Assembly (NCBI GenBank): GCA_017501255.1
Contig: JAFVXE010000021.1
Coordinates: forward strand, 1-64,000
Length of the DNA stretch: 64,000 nt
From: Clostridia bacterium
Lineage (GTDB): Bacteria > Bacillota > Clostridia > Christensenellales > Aristaeellaceae
Direction: 5' to 3'
Shown: piece by piece, positions 40,035-47,150 of the stretch
How the letters are laid out: each line of letters begins with the position of its first letter
How positions within the stretch are numbered: position 1 is the first letter of the stretch
Program-made: the position numbers and the translations under genes
The notes under the pieces: model-generated
The model's input: the letters and a program-made list of their open reading frames with translations, nothing else
What the model was told of the DNA's origin: nothing
Database searches by the model: none

Positions 40035-41441
40035 ATGATTCAAGTCAGTTTTCCTGCATCTGTGGATGAAAAATCCATGAAGTACGCTGTGATTGTTGCC
40101 AAAATGAACGGCACGTGGCTTTTTGTGCGTCACCGGGAACGGGATACGCTGGAATGTCCCGGCGGACACATCGAAGCAGGCGAAACACCGGAAGAAACCG
40201 CCCGCAGAGAGCTTTGGGAAGAAACCGGCGCAACGGATTATTCACTGACCGAGGTAGGCCCGTATTGCGTGAAGGTTTGTCATGAAGGCACAGAGGATGA
40301 TGTTTCCTTTGGAATGCTGTATCGGGCAGCCATCAAAACCCTTGCCGCCCTGCCAGCGGAAAGCGAAATCGCCGAAGTGCAGATACTTGAAACACTGCCG
40401 AAGCAGTGGACTTATCCCGAGATCCAGCCCCACCTTTTGCGCAAAGCAGCACAGCGCAAAACCGCAGCCTATGTATATGACAGACCGGGCCTCGTTCTCC
40501 GTGATGAAGATGCGTCTATGCTGGATCAACTGAACTTCTCCTTCGCTCTTGTAAAGGATGGTATCGTTTGCGGAGATCACTGGCAGAGCATCGATGCCTG
40601 CAAGGCATACACTGCCCGGCATCCCCACATCCTGCCGGTGGTTTCCATTGGCGGCTGGGGGGCGGATGGGTTTTCACAGGCTGCTTCCACAGAGGAAGGG
40701 CGCAGACTTTTCGCCAAAAGCACATTGGCCTTGATGAAGCAGCATGGATTTCTGGGGGTGGATATCGACTGGGAATATCCTTGTTCCTCCGTCGGCGGCA
40801 TTGCTTCCTCCCCTGACGATCGGGAAAACTTTACCCTTCTGATGAGCGCTCTGCGAAATGCTTTGGACGAACTGACCAAACAGGACGGTAAACAGCGTTT
40901 ATTGGCCTGTGCCCTGGGCGCTTCCGCTTCACTGGTGGACAATATTGATTGTCCGGCTATTGGCGGCATTGTGGATCAGGTAAATCTGATGACCTATGAT
41001 ATGTACACACCAGGCGTGTGCTGCCATCATACTGGTCTGTACAGTCCGAAACAATCCTTCATGTGTGCGGATGAAGCGGTTCAGCTCTACACCCGGGCGG
41101 GGGTTCCTGCCGAGAAGATGATGCTGGGCTGTGCCATGTATGGCCGTGTTTACGAATACGACCAAAGCAATCCTTCTCCCCTCTATTCCCCCTCTTCCAG
41201 CAATGGCAGCGAAACCATCAACTTCCGTGAGCTGATCAACAATCCTGCTTATGTTTTTCATTTTGACCAGCAGGCCAACGCAGCCTATGCGCTGGGAAAT
41301 GGCCGCTTCGTTACCTGCGACAGCGTGGATTCCATCACCTGTAAGCGGCGGTATGCCCATGAGAACAACCTGATGGGTCTGATGTGCTGGGAATACGGCG
41401 GCGATGCTGAAGGCATTCTGCTGAAAGCCATGCACGGCTGA
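40035..41441 (+). CDS. Nudix hydrolase fused to a GH18 chitinase-like domain
   Basis: A 468-residue two-domain protein from ATG 40035 (AAAGGAG upstream). Residues 1-135 are a Nudix domain with a complete box at 44-65 (GHIEAGETPEE, then RRELWEETG). Residues 143-468 are a GH18 fold: LPVVSIGGWG (beta-3), GFLGVDIDWEYP with catalytic Glu247 and Asp245 (the first Asp of DxxDxDxE is Leu), VNLMTYDMY and GLMCWEYGGD at the end. There is no signal peptide, so the enzyme is cytoplasmic, odd for a chitinase-like domain. It might act on muropeptides, spore material or sugar nucleotides. It ends a glyA-yraN operon. Confidence 0.88.
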   Translation: MIQVSFPASVDEKSMKYAVIVAKMNGTWLFVRHRERDTLECPGGHIEAGETPEETARRELWEETGATDYSLTEVGPYCVKVCHEGTEDDVSFGMLYRAAIKTLAALPAESEIAEVQILETLPKQWTYPEIQPHLLRKAAQRKTAAYVYDRPGLVLRDEDASMLDQLNFSFALVKDGIVCGDHWQSIDACKAYTARHPHILPVVSIGGWGADGFSQAASTEEGRRLFAKSTLALMKQHGFLGVDIDWEYPCSSVGGIASSPDDRENFTLLMSALRNALDELTKQDGKQRLLACALGASASLVDNIDCPAIGGIVDQVNLMTYDMYTPGVCCHHTGLYSPKQSFMCADEAVQLYTRAGVPAEKMMLGCAMYGRVYEYDQSNPSPLYSPSSSNGSETINFRELINNPAYVFHFDQQANAAYALGNGRFVTCDSVDSITCKRRYAHENNLMGLMCWEYGGDAEGILLKAMHG

Positions 41442-41472
41442 TGTTTTCCTGAACACTTACCGATTCAGCAAA

Positions 41473-41503
41473 CAACCCCGACAGTTCATCACTGTCGGGG
41501 TTG
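41473..41503. terminator. Bidirectional terminator
   Basis: CAACCCCGACAGT (41473-41485) pairs perfectly over 13 bp with ACTGTCGGGGTTG (41491-41503) between two converging genes. Confidence 0.85.
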
Positions 41504-41520
41504 CGTCGTCTATATAAACT

Positions 41521-43029
41521 TTATGCTTCCACAGCCTTCGCCAGCGGGTTCAGGTCAATGCCCTCGCACTGGCTGAGAACCTCATACAGCTTGCCCAGCA
41601 CAAACTTCACGCCACCGGGCACATCGCTTTCTGCATTGAGGGGCATCACCGGATCGTGCACGCTCAGACGCAGCAGGAACCAAGCAGCATTCAGTTCGTT
41701 GTCCACATCGAAGGAAATGCGCACGCCCTCACGGTTATCGGGGGCAATGTGCCAATCTTCATGATCGGTGCCGTACTGGAGCACGTATTCAATGGCGGTA
41801 CGGGCGGCAGCGCCGAAGTCCTCAGCGGTTACCGACAGACGAATCTCCGTGCTTTCCACGGGCTCACGCAGACCATCCAGCATCTTGCTGAGGGTTTCGC
41901 CCTGTTGCTTGAGCTGCATGGCCTTGATCAGCAGGACCGTCACCAGATACATACCATCATCCAGGAAGTGGTTGTTCTTAAGGGCAGCATGACCGCTGGT
42001 TTCGATGGCCAGAGGGCAGTTCACGCCAGCTTCGTTAAGGCGTACGGCCTCATCGATCACGTTGCGATAGCCTCTCTTGTAGCGGTAATGCTCGCCGCCC
42101 CACTCCTTGATAAAATCGGACAGGCCGGAGGAGGTAACAGAGTCGGTAACAATGGTGGCGCCGGGCTGTTCGTCCAGCAGAATAGCGCTGATAAGGGCAA
42201 TCAGACGGTTGCGGTTGATCTCCTTGCCGGTATGATCAACGATGGCGGCACGGTCGCAGTCAGCGTCAAAAATGATGCCCAGGTCTGCACCCGCCTTCTT
42301 CACCGCACCGGAAATAGAAGCCATGGCTTCCTTGTTTTCAGGATTGGGAATATGGTTGGGGAAACGGCCGTCAGGCTCCAGGAACTGGCTGCCCTCGATC
42401 CAGGCGCCCAGCTCTTCCAACATATTGGCATAGAAACCGCCAGCACCGTTGCCAGCGTCCACCACCACGTGGAGGCCCAGCAGGGGCTTGGGCACTTCGG
42501 GCTGGATGCCGGAGATGATCAGATCCATCAGGTGGCGCTGATAGGTGGGCAGGAAGGGCGTTTCGATGATCTTGCCGGTGTTTTCAGCAGCAGCGGGCAG
42601 GTTTTCGGCCAGCGTGAGGATGTCATCCAAATCATGGAAGCCAATACCGCCGCCCTGTGCGAAGAACTTCATGCCGTTCATCACCCAGGGATGATGGCTG
42701 GCAGTGATCATCACAGAGCCATCCGGCTGGAAGCCTTCGGTCAGAATGGCCATATACATGGCGGGGGTGGTGCACATACCATAGTCATAAGCAGTTGCGC
42801 CGGTGGACACAATGCCTTCGGCTGCGGCCTTGATCAGGTCGGGACCGGAAACACGGCTGTCACGGCCCAGCGCAATGCTGACCTCTTCCACAGGCTTATT
42901 CACCTGTGCTGCCGTCCAGCGGGCAAAGGCAGCGCCCAGCGTTTTGACCACATCAGGGGTCAGAACCGCATTTTCACCAACAGCCACACCACGTACATCG
43001 GAACCGCTCTTCAATTTACGATAATCCAT
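41521..43029 (-). CDS. Phosphomannomutase/phosphoglucomutase
   Basis: A 502-residue alpha-D-phosphohexomutase. The active-site serine lies in TASHHP (TASHNP in most members), the metal loop is DADCDR (DGDADR in most) and the sugar-binding loop includes IETSGHAALK. It interconverts hexose-6- and hexose-1-phosphates for envelope sugars; preference for mannose or glucose cannot be told. It lies 17 bp downstream of the DUF2461 gene. Strong codon bias suggests high expression. Confidence 0.92.
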   Translation of the reverse strand: MDYRKLKSGSDVRGVAVGENAVLTPDVVKTLGAAFARWTAAQVNKPVEEVSIALGRDSRVSGPDLIKAAAEGIVSTGATAYDYGMCTTPAMYMAILTEGFQPDGSVMITASHHPWVMNGMKFFAQGGGIGFHDLDDILTLAENLPAAAENTGKIIETPFLPTYQRHLMDLIISGIQPEVPKPLLGLHVVVDAGNGAGGFYANMLEELGAWIEGSQFLEPDGRFPNHIPNPENKEAMASISGAVKKAGADLGIIFDADCDRAAIVDHTGKEINRNRLIALISAILLDEQPGATIVTDSVTSSGLSDFIKEWGGEHYRYKRGYRNVIDEAVRLNEAGVNCPLAIETSGHAALKNNHFLDDGMYLVTVLLIKAMQLKQQGETLSKMLDGLREPVESTEIRLSVTAEDFGAAARTAIEYVLQYGTDHEDWHIAPDNREGVRISFDVDNELNAAWFLLRLSVHDPVMPLNAESDVPGGVKFVLGKLYEVLSQCEGIDLNPLAKAVEA

Positions 43030-43046
43030 ACTGTCCTCTCCCTTGC

Positions 43047-43742
43047 TTAAGCATCCAATTGTGCCATACCCTCATCCGCACAGCTGCGCAGGAGCAGATA
43101 AAGGGGTTTCAGTCTCAAAAAGTCCTTGGCGACCATATCGGTCAGTTCCCTTTGATAACAAACCTCAAAGGGAATATTCACCCTCTGAATGTAAATCTCC
43201 TTCAACGGATACAACATTGCCAGATCCACCGGCATTCCCGGAGGCGGTTTCATCCGCTGGTAGGCATCACCGAAGATATGCAGCGTATCATCGGGAATGC
43301 CGCATTGACGAAGCACTTTGCGCACTTCCTGCGGCTTTTCTGTCATCCTGCGGCGAAGGGCATCCATGGCCGGACGATTGTAGCCCCAGAAGCCAAGCCC
43401 CCAGACCAGACGATCTGCTCCCAGTTCAAACCAGTAGGTAACGCAGGTTTCCCTCGCTTCACCGCCACGGCGGAACAGGAGCCAAAGATGATCCCGGAAA
43501 GGGGATTTATCCTTGGTAAAGCGGGTATCCCGCCTGATGCGGGCAAGGCATTTGGCTGGCCGTGTCTCCATATCCGGTGCAATGGACAGCATGGTTTCTG
43601 CCATGCTGTCGATGAACTGGTAGAAGGGTTCCTTTACATGGGCTCTGTATTCGTCCTCATGAGCCTTATAGAAGGAAATCTCATTATGGAAACGGATATC
43701 CAGAAAGAATTTGATGGTTTCTTCCGTAAAACCGGTAAACAT
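43047..43742 (-). CDS. DUF2461 family protein
   Basis: A 231-residue soluble protein matching the DUF2461 pattern: GFTEETIKFFLDIRFHNE and FYKAHEDEYRAHVKEPFYQFI near the start, ARIRRDTRFTKDKSPFRDHLWLLF in the middle and YWFELGADRLVWGLGFWG. The function is unknown. It is 17 bp upstream of the phosphohexomutase and 19 bp downstream of the CARDB-like gene, so it may be transcribed with both. Confidence 0.9.
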   Translation of the reverse strand: MFTGFTEETIKFFLDIRFHNEISFYKAHEDEYRAHVKEPFYQFIDSMAETMLSIAPDMETRPAKCLARIRRDTRFTKDKSPFRDHLWLLFRRGGEARETCVTYWFELGADRLVWGLGFWGYNRPAMDALRRRMTEKPQEVRKVLRQCGIPDDTLHIFGDAYQRMKPPPGMPVDLAMLYPLKEIYIQRVNIPFEVCYQRELTDMVAKDFLRLKPLYLLLRSCADEGMAQLDA

Positions 43743-43761
43743 ACGGTTTCTTCCTTATCCT

Positions 43762-46104
43762 TTATTTGCGGGAACGTCTGCTGCGGGGCTGCTCGCTAGC
43801 CGGATGGCCGAAAGGCTGATCGTTGCTGCCATAGAACTGGCTTTGCTGATCGGGCAGGGGTTCATAGCCATCGTAGGGCTGCTGTTCCGGCAGAGGCTCA
43901 TAGCCGTCGTAGGCATTCTGGTAATCCTCAAAGCCATCATACTGGCTTTCGTAGCCTTCATACTGGCTATCAAAGGCCTGAGGCTGATAGCTCATACGAT
44001 CGTCACCCATGGTTTCGGGTTGATCAAACTTGAACAGATCCTCTTCCGTACCATCATAGGGCTGGAAGGCATCCGGTTGATAACCATCCGACTGATAATC
44101 GCCCTGAGGTTCATAAGCCTGCACGCCGTAGGAAGCATCCTGCTCAAAGGAAGGCTCATCGCCGTACTGGCTGTCGAAGCTCAGTATCTCCTGACCGTCG
44201 TTAGGGGCATCATAATCCTGCGTTCCATAGGAATAGTCAGACTGGCTGTCTTCAAAGCCATCATCGCCAATCTCGCCGTAGAAGCCCTGACCGAAAGAGG
44301 AATACTGTTCGCCATCGAAGTCATCCTGCTCAGCAGGCTGAGAGAGCGATTCTACAGGGGGAAGATCCCAACCGTCGACGGGTTCGGCATAATAGTCGGT
44401 TTCCTGGAAATCGGCCGGATTGCTGTTCTGGCTGAGGGTTGCCTTGGAGGCGGCAGCCATTTCCTCAGGATTGACCACGGTATAGTCCCTTCTGCGGGCA
44501 CGTTCCAGATGATCAAAAGCCGCTTCGGAAGCCTTTTTGTTTTCCAGACGCTTTTTGGCAGCCACGATCAGCAAACCAGCGGAAGCAAGCAGCAGAATGC
44601 CGGCAACGATCAGCGCAGGCAGCAGCACCTTCTGGATGGCTTTGGGCACCGTACCGATGGACTCATGATGGATGGGGGCCCAGGTAGCGGGCACAAAGGT
44701 GGGTTCCGCAGTGGGAACCGGCGGCGGGGTGGGCGTTGCAGGCACAGGGGTCGGTTCGTACACTGCAATCTGCATTTCATTGCTCTGGAAGGAGTTCTCG
44801 TTTTCCAGAGGATCCTTGGCAGTAGCGGTGAACTGGAACTTACCAGAGGTGGAAAGTACGGTATCACGGGACAGGGTACGGCTTTCGCCCGCCTTGATGC
44901 TCTCAAAGGTGTACAGCTCCATCGTGCCATGAGAAATAGCAACATCCGTGGCATCCACTTTGCTGTCGTTGGCGATGGTAATGGTAAAGCGGACGCCTGC
45001 CGGATCATCATACACTTCGGTACGATCCGGTACGGCGGTCAGAGTCAGATGCAGCGCATCATCAGGATTCATGGCAGTGATCGTCAGGGTATTGCTGGCC
45101 GTGCTCACTTCTGTGCCGGTGGAATCCACCGCATTGATGATAAACTGATAATCGCTGGTTTCTGTCAGGGTAATTTCCTTTTCCAAGGTGATGGTCTTGC
45201 CTGCGTCCACTTTCTGGTTGGTGAACACATCGCCCAACACAGCATCCGTCACGCGGATATCGCTCATATCTGCGCTGCCCTTGTTCTTGAGTTCGAGGGT
45301 CAGGGTCAGCGTGCCGCCTGCCACCACGCCCTTGGTGCTGCTGGACAGTTCGGCTACCAGATTGGTCTCTGCAAAGGAAATCACTTTCTCATCAACCGTA
45401 TAGGTTTCTTCCTTACTGCTGCCTTCGGCTTTGTAAGTGATCTTTGCGCTGCTGGTAAGGTTGCTTTTTTCCATGGTGGCCTTGTAGGTAAGCTCTACCT
45501 TGGCACCGGGATCCAGCTTGGGCACGGTTTGCGCCTTGCTGTTGATATCCTCGTTTTCGACGATGGTAACATCCTCAAGTGCGACTGTACCAGCGTTGGT
45601 AATGGCATACTTCACCTGAATTTCCTGACCCTCATGGGCAGCGGAAGGGGTGATGGTACGCTCCACATCAATGGCAACAGCGGCTTCCTGACGGGAAACT
45701 GTGGCACGGATCGCCTGGCTGCGGGGCGTAGCCTGGCCATTTTCCTTGTAGACAGTATACTTGGCAAAATACTGGATGAAGCCCTGTTCCAGTTCCCGCT
45801 CATTGATGCTGTAGGTGCCCGTCCAGGTCTGGGATTCCCCTGCCTTCAAAACAGCGGAACCGCCATTACCGAAATCCGTAATAATCTCTGCCTGCGGGCT
45901 GAAAAGAACAACGGGATCCTGCAGGTCCTGGTCGGTGGTATTGGATACGGTTATGGTCACATTCACTTCGCCGGGGCCGGAAAGATACGCCGGCGACAGC
46001 TCGATGGCACAGGTAACAGGATCCTCATCAGCGTACGCAATGGCTGTGATCGCCATCAGCGCAAGGATCAACGCACACAGTGTCAGCAATCCGCGTTTTT
46101 TCAT
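43762..46104 (-). CDS. CARDB-like repeat membrane protein with Tyr/Gln/Asp-rich C-terminal tail
   Basis: A 780-residue protein from ATG 46104: signal peptide (MKKRGLLTLCALILALMAIT, cleavage near AYA-DE), several extracellular beta-sandwich repeats of CARDB/DUF11 type (about 30-470, phrases such as VNVTITVSNTTDQDL and VKYAITNAGTVALEDVTI), a Pro-rich stalk, a membrane helix (about 490-514) and a cytoplasmic tail of about 265 residues rich in Tyr, Gln, Asp and Gly. The tail contains a 12-residue tandem repeat (YDGYEPLPEQQP) and ends with RSRRSRK. Its role is unknown; adhesion or envelope organisation is plausible. Start context is unusual: the Shine-Dalgarno lies beyond a hairpin. Confidence 0.83.
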   Translation of the reverse strand: MKKRGLLTLCALILALMAITAIAYADEDPVTCAIELSPAYLSGPGEVNVTITVSNTTDQDLQDPVVLFSPQAEIITDFGNGGSAVLKAGESQTWTGTYSINERELEQGFIQYFAKYTVYKENGQATPRSQAIRATVSRQEAAVAIDVERTITPSAAHEGQEIQVKYAITNAGTVALEDVTIVENEDINSKAQTVPKLDPGAKVELTYKATMEKSNLTSSAKITYKAEGSSKEETYTVDEKVISFAETNLVAELSSSTKGVVAGGTLTLTLELKNKGSADMSDIRVTDAVLGDVFTNQKVDAGKTITLEKEITLTETSDYQFIINAVDSTGTEVSTASNTLTITAMNPDDALHLTLTAVPDRTEVYDDPAGVRFTITIANDSKVDATDVAISHGTMELYTFESIKAGESRTLSRDTVLSTSGKFQFTATAKDPLENENSFQSNEMQIAVYEPTPVPATPTPPPVPTAEPTFVPATWAPIHHESIGTVPKAIQKVLLPALIVAGILLLASAGLLIVAAKKRLENKKASEAAFDHLERARRRDYTVVNPEEMAAASKATLSQNSNPADFQETDYYAEPVDGWDLPPVESLSQPAEQDDFDGEQYSSFGQGFYGEIGDDGFEDSQSDYSYGTQDYDAPNDGQEILSFDSQYGDEPSFEQDASYGVQAYEPQGDYQSDGYQPDAFQPYDGTEEDLFKFDQPETMGDDRMSYQPQAFDSQYEGYESQYDGFEDYQNAYDGYEPLPEQQPYDGYEPLPDQQSQFYGSNDQPFGHPASEQPRSRRSRK

Positions 46105-46113
46105 GCTACATCC

Positions 46114-46142
46114 GGGCTGCCAGAAGCAGCCCAACCTCCCTT
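46114..46142 (-). promoter_or_regulatory. Hairpin between Shine-Dalgarno and start codon
   Basis: On the minus strand AAGGGAGG (46135-46142) is separated from ATG 46104 by a perfect stem, GGGCTGC / GCAGCCC (46114-46132). Folding would bring the ribosome-binding site to a normal distance of the start, so this could set or regulate translation. Confidence 0.45.
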
Positions 46143-46242
46143 CGCCCACCCAAACCATTTTTCGGCTTCGGTTATGGGTATTCTTGCCATGGTGCATATT
46201 CTTCATTCCACAAGGAAGATACAAGCCTATGCTTTCTACCTT

Positions 46243-46271
46243 ATTTTATTACAGAAATGTTTCAATGTCAA
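46243..46271 (-). promoter_or_regulatory. Promoter of the CARDB-like gene
   Basis: Minus strand TTGACA (46266-46271), 17-base spacer, TAAAAT (46243-46248), giving a leader of about 130 bases. Confidence 0.75.
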
Positions 46272-46323
46272 GAAAAGCCGCATCTGGAAGGGAATTGTTT
46301 TACATATGATTCACATTTTAAAA

Positions 46324-46974
46324 TCAGGGCATCAGGTTGAGCATATCCTCCTCATTGTTCACATCCACAAAACTATCCGGAACCTGCCCCACAATAATAC
46401 TTTCCGCAATGGGCACAGTACTGGTAACCCGTACTTTTCTGGAATCTGCCGGAACGATGAGACTGACCGAGGTTTCCAGCGTAAGAAACAATTTGTGGCG
46501 CGTCTGGTTGATGCCGGCAGTTTCGAATTCTGTTTCAAACTGCGTACTGACAGCCCCGATGGGAACAATCTGCACGGCGATTCTTGGTCCGAAGCCACCC
46601 AGGAAGCGAATGCCCAGCGCTGCACCAAGCGGCACATCAACCATCTGATTTTCAATGCTGTTCAGCTCCTCCTGCGCCAGAATCGCTGTCTGTGTAGCAA
46701 TCTGATTCATGCGCATGGTATTGGCCCGAAGCATGGAAACCCGGCCATCCGTATCCATTTGTACTTCCATCAGATCATCATAGGATATACCTTCCCCCAC
46801 CACCTGCTGTGCTGCCCGGTTGACGGTTTCCAAAGCAATGGAATGAGCCGTGGCATAAGCCATATCCAGCAGGGTCTGGCTCAGATTCTGTTCAATCAGC
46901 AGGAAGGCTGCCGTCAATAGCAAAAGTACCAGAGCAGCCCAGCGAACGCATCTTCGTTTTTTTCTCTCCTTCAT
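46324..46974 (-). CDS. yunB: YunB-like sporulation protein
   Basis: A 216-residue protein from ATG 46974 (GGAGGG upstream). An N-terminal membrane anchor (about 11-30, ALVLLLLTAAFLLIE) is followed by the YunB domain: AHSIALETVNRAAQQVV, QTAILAQEELNSIENQMVDVPLGAALGIRFLGGFGPRI and FETAGINQTRHKLFLTLETSVSLIVP. In Bacillus YunB is made in the mother cell under sigma-E and is needed for normal sporulation. It is divergent from the penicillin-binding protein gene, consistent with an envelope role. Confidence 0.92.
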   Translation of the reverse strand: MKERKKRRCVRWAALVLLLLTAAFLLIEQNLSQTLLDMAYATAHSIALETVNRAAQQVVGEGISYDDLMEVQMDTDGRVSMLRANTMRMNQIATQTAILAQEELNSIENQMVDVPLGAALGIRFLGGFGPRIAVQIVPIGAVSTQFETEFETAGINQTRHKLFLTLETSVSLIVPADSRKVRVTSTVPIAESIIVGQVPDSFVDVNNEEDMLNLMP

Positions 46975-47077
46975 GCCCGATCCCTCCATAGAAGGATATG
47001 CCAATCAAAACATCCTATGAACCAAATCACGTCCGGTTTGTTACAGCGTGGTATGGCGCATCGCCATCAAAGTGTGG

Positions 47078-47083
47078 TATAAT
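47078..47083 (+). promoter_or_regulatory. -10 element of the class A PBP gene
   Basis: TATAAT at 47078-47083, about 68 bases before the TTG start; no good -35 is visible at 17 bases. Confidence 0.5.
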
Positions 47084-47150
47084 CAATTGCGTTTTTCTGT
47101 TTGCAGCTTTGTGCTGCCCAAGCGCCAAAACCATTGGGGAGGAAACTCGT

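Noticed and set aside
43711..46920. A 1069-codon open frame antisense to the CARDB-like gene
   Set aside because: The opposite strand has a signal peptide, beta-sandwich repeats and a membrane helix; this frame has neither start context nor recognisable domains.
46993..47021. A sigma-E-like promoter (TTCATAGG, 13 bases, CATATCCT) for yunB
   Set aside because: Transcription would begin inside the Shine-Dalgarno sequence, leaving too short a leader.
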